Positions 7,752 through 16,532 of a stretch of DNA of 64,000 nucleotides are shown here, piece after piece (within the stretch, counting starts at the first letter, position 1; each line of letters begins with the position of its first letter). The notes below the pieces were generated by a model, which saw only the letters and a program-made list of their open reading frames with translations, did not search any database and was not told where the DNA came from. The stretch spans positions 434,001 through 498,000 of the forward strand of contig NZ_JAUOTN010000001.1 of the NCBI RefSeq assembly GCF_030546575.1. Direction: 5' to 3'. The position numbers and the translations under genes were made by a program. This DNA is from Pontibacter coccineus. Its GTDB lineage: Bacteria > Bacteroidota > Bacteroidia > Cytophagales > Hymenobacteraceae.

Positions 7752-8747
7752 TTACAAACAGCTGCACCCATAATTATCAATATCGCTGTACCACAGGTAT
7801 AGCCATTTCCCATTCTCGCCCTTCGCCACCAGGGCCCGGAGTGGCGTGTCCAGTTCCCGGTTATCCGGAAAAGCATCCGCATACATGAAATAGAGATTTT
7901 CAAAACCCGTCAGTTTCGCGACAGATCTAGCTTCATTGTGACTGTCGGGACAGTCGGCGCACTCGGGTATCAGATTAGACCTGTACCATGTGTCAAAAGC
8001 CGGATTATTTTCATACGCCAGGTCGAGCGGCAGACGGCTGGCAAAAAGCACCTTGTCTTCAGATTGCAACGCCTGCCTGTCGAAGGTATAATGGTAATAT
8101 TCAGAACATGTGCTTACGTAATGCCCCAGGTCCTGAACGCGGGATTTGCGGGTGGTTTTGGTCGTATACAGGTAAATCCGTGGCTTGCCGGCCGGGTATA
8201 GCGAATCGAGCACCTCCGGGAAATGCTGCAAGCTGGCAGTGTCAGCACTTACTGCCCGGTTCTTAAGGCGCCTGTTTAGCAAAACTTTTTCAGCTGACAA
8301 ATCGGTGTATTCCGTTAGCAGATCCTTATCAGGCACGGGGTGCCCGATAATGCCTGGCTCTTGATTCGGAATTCTGAAAACCGGAAACAGCACTTGCTCA
8401 ATGGTCAGGCGGGGTTGTTTGGGGTTGCTGTTGGAGAACTCCTGCTTGAGCTGCGTCAGAAACCGGCGGTTGTTAACGGTGAGTTTGCTTTGTTTGTCTA
8501 CCAGAATTCTGTCAAGGTAGGCTATGCGCACAGAGTCATGCACATTCATAGAAGCATAATAGGCTTCACACTTTTGCCGCATGGCCTCCATTTGCTTGTC
8601 GGAGAGTTCTGTAGTGATTTCGGTCGGTTCGGAAGCCTCTTTTACCGGGGACTCTTTAGTTGAGACTGTTTCAAGTTCTTGCACCGGCCGTTCACCGCAC
8701 GCCATCATGAGCAGCGCAACAAGGTATAGCACATAGTTTGTCTTCAT
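7752..8747 (-). CDS. Hypothetical lipoprotein
   Basis: 331 residues with a lipoprotein signal peptide: a short basic N-terminus, a hydrophobic run YVLYLVALLMMA and the lipobox cysteine at C17 (MMACGE). After it comes a Ser/Thr/Glu-rich linker (~20-50), then a mixed alpha/beta globular region. It contains CADCPDS (~260) and ends in GCSCL, so several cysteines may form disulphides or bind metal. I recognise no family. The coding sequence reads away from the divergently placed export operon at 9011. The neighbouring OmpA-family gene on the same strand suggests a shared envelope role, by inference only. Confidence 0.75.
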   Translation of the reverse strand: MKTNYVLYLVALLMMACGERPVQELETVSTKESPVKEASEPTEITTELSDKQMEAMRQKCEAYYASMNVHDSVRIAYLDRILVDKQSKLTVNNRRFLTQLKQEFSNSNPKQPRLTIEQVLFPVFRIPNQEPGIIGHPVPDKDLLTEYTDLSAEKVLLNRRLKNRAVSADTASLQHFPEVLDSLYPAGKPRIYLYTTKTTRKSRVQDLGHYVSTCSEYYHYTFDRQALQSEDKVLFASRLPLDLAYENNPAFDTWYRSNLIPECADCPDSHNEARSVAKLTGFENLYFMYADAFPDNRELDTPLRALVAKGENGKWLYLWYSDIDNYGCSCL

Positions 8748-9010
8748 AATTTCCGGAAGGGATTTTCAGTTACACAACAGGCAGCTTCACACCCGCCCAC
8801 ACCTAAAACTACTAAAAATCAGCAAAACCCTATATTTAATTACGCTTCTCCTCATACTACACTCCCAAAACCGTACAAACTGTTCATTTCTGAACAGGTA
8901 TAACAACGCAAAAATCAATATACTATACCGTAAGTTACTTATTTACAGTAATATACAATATTGGCATCTAAATTGGCTATACCCTCACGAGTAAACCACT
9001 ACGCAAGACG

Positions 9011-10255
9011 ATGGACCGTGAATTATCAGCCAGCACAAAACAAGCACAAAAGCGGAAACGCATTTGGCAACTAGGTATAGCCGTTTCCTTCATAGCTGCA
9101 GCCATCTTTGGATTCAGAAGCCTGATAACGCCCAGCATTGCGCAGTCAGAACTCAGAACTGCGACGGTCGAGGAAGGCCCGGTTGTCGCCACGATCACGG
9201 CCTCAGGTATCGTGGTACCGGAGCACGAGCAGGTGATCACCAGCCCTATCCAGGCGCGCATCGAACAAGTGGTGCACAACACGGGCGAGCAGGTACAGCC
9301 CGGCGACCAGATCCTGCTGCTCGACAGGGGCTATACCCAGCTGGCTTACGACAAACTGAAAGACGAACTGGAACAGAGCCGTCACAAAAGCGTGCAGCTC
9401 AACCTCAACCTCGAAAAAAAACTGAACGCCCTGGCCTCGCAGCTGGAGATAAAGCGCATGCGGGTGAAAAGTCTGCAAGCCCAGCTCGAAGACGAACAGT
9501 ACCTCCTCAAGATCGGGGGCGGCACCCAGGAGAGCGTGAAGCAGGCCGAACTCAACCTCCGCATCGCGCAGCAGGAACTAAAGCAAATAGAGCGTGAGAT
9601 CGTAACGGAACGCCAGCTCCTGAAAGCCGACGAGCAGGAACTGCGCTATACCCTGGCCATGCAGAGCCACTCGATTGAGGAGTTGCAGCGCAAAATGGAG
9701 CAGGCCGAAGTGCGTGCGACGCAGCCGGGCGTTATCACCTGGGTGAAAAACGAGATCGGTAGCAACGTGAACGCCGGCGACATCATTGCCCGGCTCGCTG
9801 ACCTGAGCAGCTACCGTGTGCAGGCCACCATCTCCGATGCCTTTGCCAGCCAGATCAGCGTTGGAAGCAGCGTGGTGGTGCGTATCAACGATTCCAACCT
9901 GCGAGGCAGTGTGGCCTCCATCAAACCGACCGTCGAGAATGGTATCGTCACCTTTTTTATAGCCCTCAAAGAAAAAGCACACCAGCAGCTGCGTCCGAGT
10001 CTGCGCGTGGATGTGTATGTGCACACTGTCGCCAAACCAAACACGCTGCGTGTGAAGAACGGCCCTTACTTTAGGAAGGCCAGCAAACCCCAGGTATACG
10101 TGCTGCGCGACGGCGAGCTGATCAGAAGAGATGCCAAAATCGGTGTGAGCAATGTAGACTACGTGGAGCTGGAAACCGGTGTGCAACCCGGTGACCAGGT
10201 GGTGATTTCTGATCTCGCAGAATACCAGCACCTCGACAAAGTGAAAGTGAAGTAA
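9011..10255 (+). CDS. HlyD/MacA-type periplasmic adaptor protein
   Basis: 414 residues. The N-terminal cytoplasmic tail is basic (KQAQKRKRIW), followed by one membrane helix (~20-40). The periplasmic part has a split lipoyl/biotinyl domain (GIVVPEHEQVITSPIQ and ATQPGVITWVKNEIGSNVNAGDII), a long alpha-hairpin coiled coil at ~110-220, then beta-barrel and membrane-proximal domains ending QPGDQVVISDL. It bridges the inner-membrane ABC permeases to the TolC-like channel encoded 4 bases downstream. The order adaptor-channel-ATPase-permease-permease matches MacAB-like export systems of Bacteroidota. The substrate is unknown. Confidence 0.9.
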   Translation: MDRELSASTKQAQKRKRIWQLGIAVSFIAAAIFGFRSLITPSIAQSELRTATVEEGPVVATITASGIVVPEHEQVITSPIQARIEQVVHNTGEQVQPGDQILLLDRGYTQLAYDKLKDELEQSRHKSVQLNLNLEKKLNALASQLEIKRMRVKSLQAQLEDEQYLLKIGGGTQESVKQAELNLRIAQQELKQIEREIVTERQLLKADEQELRYTLAMQSHSIEELQRKMEQAEVRATQPGVITWVKNEIGSNVNAGDIIARLADLSSYRVQATISDAFASQISVGSSVVVRINDSNLRGSVASIKPTVENGIVTFFIALKEKAHQQLRPSLRVDVYVHTVAKPNTLRVKNGPYFRKASKPQVYVLRDGELIRRDAKIGVSNVDYVELETGVQPGDQVVISDLAEYQHLDKVKVK

Positions 10256-10259
10256 AACC

Positions 10260-11726
10260 ATGAAAAATCTATACCCAATTTTTTTGCTGTTTGTAACGCT
10301 GCTGCCCTGTTTGCCAGGTATAGCACAGCCTGCAGCGCGCACCTTGCGTCTGCAGGAGGTGATTGCCCTAGCGCAGGAGCAGTCAGCAGCGGCACGGCAG
10401 GCCGAGACCAGCCGCGAAAACAGCTACTGGCAGTGGCGCAGCTTCAAATCGGATTACAAACCCCAGCTCAGCCTTACCGGTACCCTCCCCGATTTCAGCC
10501 GCACGATCATGCCCGTAACACAGCCTGACGGCACCACCGACTTCAAACCGGTGTCGATCAACAACTCTGAACTGGGGCTAAGCCTGAGCCAGGTCGTAAG
10601 TCCAACGGGTGGCCGGGTGTTCGTCACCTCACTGATGCAGCGCTTCGACGATTTTGACCGCGACGAGACCCGCTACAACGGCAACCCCGCCATCATCGGT
10701 CTGGAGCAGCCGCTGTTTGCCTACAACCAGTTGTCCTGGGCCAAAAAGATAGAACCGCTCCGTTACCAGGAATCACAGAAAGAATACCTGGAGGAGCGCG
10801 AAAGCATTGCTGTGAAAGCCACCCGCCTCTACTTCGACCTGCTGCTGGCGCAGACGAATCAGCGCATCGCCAGCCAGAACCAGTCGAGCAACGACACGCT
10901 GTACCAGATCGCGCAGGAAAAGTATAAGCTCGGTCGTCTCTCCAAAAACGACCTACTGCAACTCCGCCTGGCGGTGTTGAACGCTGAACTGGCCATGGCA
11001 CAGGCCGCCCTGGATCAGCAGACCGCGGCCCTTGCCCTCAAAACCTACATCGGTATGAAGGAGACCGATCAGCTGGAGTTGCTCACACCCGAAGGTATAC
11101 CTGCCACGACTGTGCTGGCAGAAACAGCGCTGGCTGAAGCCCGAAAAAATCGAAAGGAGAGCATTAACTTCAGCAGGAGACTACTGGAAGCCGAGGCACT
11201 GATGGCCAAAGCCCACGGCGACAATGGCTTCAATGCCAGTCTGTTTGCCACCTTCGGCCTCACCAACCGCGGCGCCTCCTTCACCGACATCTATACCCGA
11301 CCTGAAAACCAGCAGCGGGCCCGCATCGGTTTCAGCATGCCGATCATGGACTGGGGACGGCAGCGCTCTATCTATAAGGTAGCGGAGCTGAACAAACAGC
11401 TGGTGCAGTATACCGTGGACCAGGAAGATGCCAACTTCGAGCAGGCCGTGCTCACACAGGTGAATCAGTACAACACCCTGAAGGCCCGCATCGCCACCAC
11501 CGCCGAGGCCGATGCCATCGCGCAGGAGCGTTACGAGATCGCCCGCAACACCTTCCTGATCGGCCGCATCAGCATCACCGACCTAAACATTGCTCTGGCA
11601 GAAAAAGACCAGGCCCGCCGCGCCCACATCGCCTCCCTCAGCGAATTCTGGACGGCCCACTACACCCTGCGGCTGTTGACGCTTTACGATTTTGAAGAGG
11701 GACAGGTGTTGGAAGTGAGGGATTAA
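10260..11726 (+). CDS. TolC-family outer-membrane efflux channel
   Basis: 488 residues with a signal peptide ending near GIAQ (~23) and the start of the mature protein RTLRLQEVIALAQEQS, the usual first helix of outer-membrane efflux proteins. Two repeated OEP halves are present: ~25-220 with the helix YQIAQEKYKLGRLSKNDLLQLRLAVLNAELAMAQA, and ~260-470 with its counterpart AIAQERYEIARNTFLIGRISITDLNIALAEKDQA. These are the long coiled coils of the periplasmic tunnel. It starts 4 bases after the adaptor stop, so the two are co-translated or at least co-transcribed. It forms the outer-membrane exit of the export machine. Confidence 0.92.
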   Translation: MKNLYPIFLLFVTLLPCLPGIAQPAARTLRLQEVIALAQEQSAAARQAETSRENSYWQWRSFKSDYKPQLSLTGTLPDFSRTIMPVTQPDGTTDFKPVSINNSELGLSLSQVVSPTGGRVFVTSLMQRFDDFDRDETRYNGNPAIIGLEQPLFAYNQLSWAKKIEPLRYQESQKEYLEERESIAVKATRLYFDLLLAQTNQRIASQNQSSNDTLYQIAQEKYKLGRLSKNDLLQLRLAVLNAELAMAQAALDQQTAALALKTYIGMKETDQLELLTPEGIPATTVLAETALAEARKNRKESINFSRRLLEAEALMAKAHGDNGFNASLFATFGLTNRGASFTDIYTRPENQQRARIGFSMPIMDWGRQRSIYKVAELNKQLVQYTVDQEDANFEQAVLTQVNQYNTLKARIATTAEADAIAQERYEIARNTFLIGRISITDLNIALAEKDQARRAHIASLSEFWTAHYTLRLLTLYDFEEGQVLEVRD

Positions 11727-11827
11727 GAGAGTGAGTGAAGAGTGGAGTTTACGAATAGGGAAGGCAAGTTAGGGAAAGTGTACCAACTGTTATCAGGATG
11801 AACGGCTAAAATGAAGAATCCCTGTAG

Positions 11828-11847
11828 GGACAGGTCGCGACCTGTCC
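11828..11847. repeat. Perfect 20-bp palindrome in the operon spacer
   Basis: GGACAGGTCGCGACCTGTCC is its own reverse complement. It sits between the TolC-like gene and the ATPase gene. Words of this kind (GTAGGGACAGGTCGCGACCTGTCC) occur as dispersed extragenic palindromes in various bacteria, to my knowledge. It could be a REP-like element or an operator; no second copy lies in the window. Confidence 0.45.
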
Positions 11848-11898
11848 GAATCGTGCACTGATAAATATGCAGAAAAACCTGCCCTAGTCGTGCACACA

Positions 11899-11944
11899 AC
11901 AATTTAACCATCAACAATTTAACAATTAACCACCAACAATTCAA
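11899..11944 (+). repeat. Short AT-rich reiterated leader (ACAATTTAACC-like units)
   Basis: Before the ATPase gene the sequence repeats CAACAATTTAACC, CAACAATTTAAC, AATTAACC and CAACAATTCAACC. These are near-identical A/C/T-only units in tandem, ending 28 bases before the ATG at 11972. They leave an unstructured leader without G, which may favour initiation. The repeats are seen directly; the role is inference. Confidence 0.5.
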
Positions 11945-11971
11945 CCGACATTAGAACCAAGGTATAAAACT

Positions 11972-12676
11972 ATGATCACGTTAAAGAACATCGAAAAAGT
12001 CTACCAGACCAAGACCATTGAGACGGTAGCGCTGCACAACGTTAACCTGCACATCCCGAAGGGGGAGTTTGTGTCGGTGATGGGACCCTCCGGCTGCGGC
12101 AAGTCCACCCTGCTCAACATCATAGGCTTGCTCGACGAGCCGACCAATGGCATTGTGGAGATCGACGGCAGCCCCATCAGCAGGTATAAAGACAAAGAAC
12201 TGGCGCACATCCGCAACCAGAAGATCGGCTTTGTGTTCCAGAGCTATCACCTGATCAACGACCTGAGCGTGCTCGACAACGTGGAGTTGCCGCTCCTGTA
12301 CCGAAGCGGCACTTCAGCAGCTGAAACCCGTCATCTGGCCCTCACAGCCCTGGAGAAAGTGGGTCTGAGTGCCCGCACCAAGCACTACCCAACCCAGCTT
12401 TCCGGCGGACAGCGCCAGCGGGTGGCCATTGCCCGTGCCCTCATTGGTCAGCCCGAACTAATTCTGGCCGACGAACCGACCGGTAACCTCGACTCGGTAA
12501 TGGGCGAAGAGATCATGAACATCCTGCTCAACCTGAACCGCCAGGACGGCACTACCATCGTGATGGTGACGCACGACGAGAACATGGCCCAGAAGACCGG
12601 ACGCCTCATCCGCTTCTTCGATGGCCAGCAGGTGTCTGATGCCAAAACTGCCGCACACGAGTTTCAAAAGGTATAG
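11972..12676 (+). CDS. ABC transporter ATP-binding protein, MacB/LolD class
   Basis: 234 residues, a complete ABC ATPase. Walker A is GPSGCGKST (38-46), the Q-loop VFQSYH has Q90, the signature LSGGQRQR starts at 143, Walker B LILADEP has E168, and the switch histidine is H201 in VMVTHDE. The I-x-P-T-G-N-L-D-S block is typical of the MacB/LolD/FtsE class, which powers mechanotransmission by FtsX-type permeases. It lies 245 bases after the TolC-like gene and 2 bases before the first permease. Its stop codon TAG is formed within an AAGGTATAGCC copy of the iterated word. Confidence 0.94.
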   Translation: MITLKNIEKVYQTKTIETVALHNVNLHIPKGEFVSVMGPSGCGKSTLLNIIGLLDEPTNGIVEIDGSPISRYKDKELAHIRNQKIGFVFQSYHLINDLSVLDNVELPLLYRSGTSAAETRHLALTALEKVGLSARTKHYPTQLSGGQRQRVAIARALIGQPELILADEPTGNLDSVMGEEIMNILLNLNRQDGTTIVMVTHDENMAQKTGRLIRFFDGQQVSDAKTAAHEFQKV

Positions 12677-12678
12677 CC

Positions 12679-13920
12679 ATGCTGAAGAATTACATCAAAA
12701 TAGCCTGGAAGGTGCTCTTGCGGCGCAAGTTCTTTACCTTCATCAGCCTCTTCGGCATCAGTTTCACGCTGATGGTGCTGATGGTGGCCACTTCCCTCTT
12801 CGACCATACCTTCGGGCCGCAAATGCCGGAGCGTGACATGGATAATCTTTTGTTTGTCAATATGATGCGCGAAGAGCATTCCGAGGGATACTCCAGCAGT
12901 GGCCCGGCAAGTTATCACTTCCTGGACCGCAACGTACGCACCCTTCAGACACCGGAACAAGTGTCCGTTAACTCCATGTTCTTCCAGGTGAACAGCTACA
13001 TCAACAACCGCAAGCTTGCCCTGGACATCAAGTACACTGACCGTGAGTTCTGGGACATTCTGGAATTTGATTTCCTGGAAGGAGGTGCTTTCGGACAGCA
13101 GGAAGTAGCGGGGGCCAGCCGCGTGGCCGTCATCAACGAAAGTACCCGAAACCAGTACTTTGGTGCAGGTGAGGCCGTGAGCAAGACCATAGAGGTTGAC
13201 CAGGTTAAGTACAAGGTGGTGGGTGTGGTAAAAGATGTACCCGTGCTGCGCCTGAACTCATACGCCGACATCTGGGTGCCCATCACCCTCAAGAGCCAGG
13301 ACTTCAATAAACCCGGGCTGAGGGGTCTTTATTTTGCCACTATCAAAGCGCACAACCCTGCTGATATACCGAAGATAAAAGCCGAATATGCTGCCATGCT
13401 GCAAAAGTTGGAGGATCAGCATCCGGTGAAGGGCACCAAGCTCTCGTCCTTCCCGGACACGGTTCTGGAAGCCTTTGCCCGAACCTTCCTGGGAAGAGGA
13501 AAAGAGCCTGGTCTGGCTATCCTCTACAGTATACTGGCTGGGTTGGCATTTCTGTTCATGTTGCTGCCCGCTATCAACCTGGTCAGCATCAACATCAGCC
13601 GCATCATGGAACGCTCCTCCGAGATCGGGGTCCGCAAAGCCTTTGGGGCCACTTCCTCCACTATCATCGGGCAGTTCATCGTCGAGAACGTCTTTTTGAC
13701 GCTGCTGGGTGGTATACTTGGTTTTGCGCTTTCGGCTGCCGTGCTGAAGCTCATCAACGACAGCGGCGTGATCGTGTATGCCGACCTGGGGCTGAACCTG
13801 CGGGTGTTTGCCTGGGGACTGTTGCTCAGCCTGATTTTCGGATTGATCTCCGGAGTGTACCCTGCCTATAAAATGTCACGCTTAAAAGCCGTTGAGGCAC
13901 TGAAAGGAGGTTCAAAATGA
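12679..13920 (+). CDS. MacB/FtsX-type ABC transporter permease (first)
   Basis: 413 residues. It has one N-terminal membrane helix (KVLLRRKFFTFISLFGISFTL..., ~10-40), a large MacB-like periplasmic core domain (~45-280) and three C-terminal helices forming the FtsX domain: LAILYSILAGLAFLFMLLPAINLVSINISRI, then the conserved RSSEIGVRKAFGATSSTIIGQF stretch, ending YPAYKMSRLKAVEALKGG. It pairs with the following permease to form the transmembrane unit driven by the upstream ATPase. Its stop overlaps the next start (ATGA, 4 bases). Confidence 0.92.
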   Translation: MLKNYIKIAWKVLLRRKFFTFISLFGISFTLMVLMVATSLFDHTFGPQMPERDMDNLLFVNMMREEHSEGYSSSGPASYHFLDRNVRTLQTPEQVSVNSMFFQVNSYINNRKLALDIKYTDREFWDILEFDFLEGGAFGQQEVAGASRVAVINESTRNQYFGAGEAVSKTIEVDQVKYKVVGVVKDVPVLRLNSYADIWVPITLKSQDFNKPGLRGLYFATIKAHNPADIPKIKAEYAAMLQKLEDQHPVKGTKLSSFPDTVLEAFARTFLGRGKEPGLAILYSILAGLAFLFMLLPAINLVSINISRIMERSSEIGVRKAFGATSSTIIGQFIVENVFLTLLGGILGFALSAAVLKLINDSGVIVYADLGLNLRVFAWGLLLSLIFGLISGVYPAYKMSRLKAVEALKGGSK

Positions 13921-15095
13921 TACGCCATCTGTTTAAATTAATCTGGAACAGGAAGAGAAGCAACTTCCTGCTCATCACCGAGATCTTCTTTTGCTTCCTG
14001 GTACTGTTCGCTGTGCTGAGCCTGATCGTTTACAATGTGCGCAACTACAACAAACCGTTGGGTTTCGAGCACGAGAACGTCTGGCTGCTGACCATGCGTC
14101 CTGACACCGACTCGACGGCGCTCAATCGCCAGACCCAGGAGCAGATCATACAGCGGGCGAAAGGCTTTCAGGAAATTGAGAGCATGGCGCTGACCAACAG
14201 CAACGCCCCTTTTGCCTTCAGCCAGATGAATAATGACGTATCGTATGGGGGGAAAGAGGTAAGGGCCAACGAGTATCTGGTTCAGGACAATTTTGACCAA
14301 GTAATGCGGATGCAGGTGAGCCACGGTCGCTGGTTTGGGCAGCAGGACAATGCCTCCCACCACTATCCTATTGTTATCAACAAGGCATTGCAGCAACAAT
14401 TGTTTGAAGGAGAAGACCCACTGGGTAAGCTGTTGCCTCGCAATGACTCGTCCAGCTACCAGGTGGTGGGTGTGGTGGAGCATTACAGGCCAAGCAGTGA
14501 GTATACGGCCGAAGAGCCAGGCTTTTTTAACCGTATCTACCTGCCTCGAAATGAAAGCGAATTTTATGGGGAACTTCTGATACGGGTGAAGCCGGGTATG
14601 GGTGTGGAGTTTGAGGAGCGAATGGTGAAAGAGCTTTCAGGTATAGGCAAAGGTTGGACCATGGAGGTAGCCACCCTGGAGAAGATGCGCCAGAACAAGG
14701 AAAAAATGGCCAAAGTCCCGATGATCGCCCTGGCCATCATCTGTGGCTTCCTGATTTTAAACGTGGCGCTGGGCTTGTTCGGGGTGCTCTGGTATAACAT
14801 CAGCCGCCGCAACAGTGAGATTGGCTTGCGCAGGGCTGTAGGTGCCGCCTCCGGCCAGGTATACCGGCAGTTTATCGGAGAGGTGCTGGTACTGGCTACT
14901 TTTGGCCTGGTGCTGGGCGTGGCCTTTGCCATTCAGTTTCCACTGCTGCAGGTGTTTGAGGTCGAGTCGACGGTATACTTCATTGCCTTAGGTATAGCCG
15001 TGGGATTGATCTACCTCTTAGCCATTGGCTGTGCCTTCTACCCCAGCCGGCAGGCAGCAGCTATACATCCGGCCATCGCGCTGCACGAAGAGTAA
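13917..15095 (+). CDS. MacB/FtsX-type ABC transporter permease (second)
   Basis: 392 residues with the same plan as its neighbour: an N-terminal helix (~20-42), a periplasmic core (~45-260) and an FtsX domain with the signature RRNSEIGLRRAVGAASGQVYRQF and the C-terminal YPSRQAAAIHPAIALHEE. The ATGA overlap with the first permease implies translational coupling, so the transporter is probably a heterodimer, unlike homodimeric E. coli MacB. Paired permeases are common in Bacteroidota relatives of this system. Confidence 0.92.
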   Translation: MIRHLFKLIWNRKRSNFLLITEIFFCFLVLFAVLSLIVYNVRNYNKPLGFEHENVWLLTMRPDTDSTALNRQTQEQIIQRAKGFQEIESMALTNSNAPFAFSQMNNDVSYGGKEVRANEYLVQDNFDQVMRMQVSHGRWFGQQDNASHHYPIVINKALQQQLFEGEDPLGKLLPRNDSSSYQVVGVVEHYRPSSEYTAEEPGFFNRIYLPRNESEFYGELLIRVKPGMGVEFEERMVKELSGIGKGWTMEVATLEKMRQNKEKMAKVPMIALAIICGFLILNVALGLFGVLWYNISRRNSEIGLRRAVGAASGQVYRQFIGEVLVLATFGLVLGVAFAIQFPLLQVFEVESTVYFIALGIAVGLIYLLAIGCAFYPSRQAAAIHPAIALHEE

Positions 15096-15152
15096 TAGAA
15101 ATTTCTGACTGAAAAAAAATATCTTTATACCTGATTTAGCAGCACCAGTTCA

Positions 15153-16532
15153 ATGATCCTGATAATAGACGATGATGTGGCCGTTCGCGCTTCTTTGAGC
15201 ATTTTGCTTAAACAGCACGGCTTCAAGACGAAAGAGGCCGCCTCTCCCAGGGAGGCGCTCGAAGTGGCGCAGCAGCAGTCCCTGCAGCTCGTGATCATGG
15301 ACATGAACTTCTCCATCGAAACCACAGGCCATGATGGGCTCGAATTACTGGGAACGTTCAAACAGCGGCTGCCGCAGGTGCCTGTTATCCTGATCACGGG
15401 CTGGGGCTCCATCAGCCTGGCGGTGGAGGGCATGCGCCTGGGAGCGGCAGATTTTATCACCAAGCCCTGGAGCAACGATTACCTGGTGCAGGCGGTGCGC
15501 ACGGCCCTGAGTCTGTCGCAGCAGGCACCCATTAAAGACGAAGCCCTGACCCGCAAAAAGCTGGACCAACAGTACGATTTCAGCAACATTGTGGGACAGG
15601 ACCCGCAACTGCTGCAAATCCTGAAACGAATCGGGCAGATTGCACCCACCGATGCCTCGGTGCTGATCGAGGGCGAAAGCGGCACCGGTAAGGAACTGAT
15701 TGCGGAGGCGGTGCACCGCAACAGCCTCCGCAAATCCCAGCCTTTTGTGAAGGTGAACCTGGGCGGTATATCGTCGAGTCTGTTCGAAAGCGAAATGTTT
15801 GGCCACAAACGCGGCGCCTTTACCGATGCCAAAGCCGACCGGGTCGGCCGCTTCGAGATGGCGAACAAAGGCACCATTTTCCTGGACGAGATCGGAGAAC
15901 TGGACATGAACAGCCAAGTGAAACTGCTGCGCGTGCTCCAGGACCGCACCTACGAAGTGCTCGGCGACAGCCGCTCCCGCAAGCTCGACATCCGGGTAGT
16001 GTGCGCCACCAACCGCAACCTGGAGCAGATGGTGGAGGAAGGCAAGTTCCGCGAAGACCTCTTTTACCGCATCAACCTCATCAAGATGCGTATACCTGCT
16101 TTGCGCGAGCGGCCGGATGATATTCCGCTGCTGGTGCGGTTCTTTGTGGAGAACATGAAAAAGACCTACCACCGGCCTGAGTTGGAGTTGAGTCCCAAAG
16201 TATTGCAGTGGCTGAAGGAAATTTCCTTTCCGGGTAATATACGGGAGTTGAAAAACCTGGTGGAACGCACGGTGCTGGTAGCCGAAAACGATGTGCTGAG
16301 CGCCGAGGACTTCCAGGCGCAGGCGCAGCAGGGCCCCGTAAAAGCTGGTGACAAGGCCCTGCCTGCCGTGGGCACCATGACGCTGGACGAAATGGAAGCC
16401 TCCATGATCCGCAAGTCCATGGCCTATTACCACAACAACATCAGCAAGGTAGCCCGCGCATTGGGGCTGAGCAGGGCCGCCCTCTACCGTCGCCTCGAAA
16501 AGTTCGGCATCCCCTATGAAGCTCAGGACTAA
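15153..16532 (+). CDS. Sigma-54-dependent response regulator (NtrC family)
   Basis: 459 residues. The receiver domain covers 1-~125 with acidic residues D6-D8, phospho-acceptor D50 (LVIMDMNF) and K104 (ITKPW). The AAA+ central domain covers ~143-370 with Walker A GESGTGKE (174-181), GAFTDA at 221-226 where the classical sigma-54 contact loop is GAFTGA, and Walker B FLDEIGEL. A Fis-type helix-turn-helix ends the protein (ISKVARALGLSRAALYRRLEKFGI). It should activate sigma-54 promoters. It is 57 bases after the second permease and its 3' end overlaps the kinase gene, so it most likely controls the exporter. Confidence 0.93.
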   Translation: MILIIDDDVAVRASLSILLKQHGFKTKEAASPREALEVAQQQSLQLVIMDMNFSIETTGHDGLELLGTFKQRLPQVPVILITGWGSISLAVEGMRLGAADFITKPWSNDYLVQAVRTALSLSQQAPIKDEALTRKKLDQQYDFSNIVGQDPQLLQILKRIGQIAPTDASVLIEGESGTGKELIAEAVHRNSLRKSQPFVKVNLGGISSSLFESEMFGHKRGAFTDAKADRVGRFEMANKGTIFLDEIGELDMNSQVKLLRVLQDRTYEVLGDSRSRKLDIRVVCATNRNLEQMVEEGKFREDLFYRINLIKMRIPALRERPDDIPLLVRFFVENMKKTYHRPELELSPKVLQWLKEISFPGNIRELKNLVERTVLVAENDVLSAEDFQAQAQQGPVKAGDKALPAVGTMTLDEMEASMIRKSMAYYHNNISKVARALGLSRAALYRRLEKFGIPYEAQD

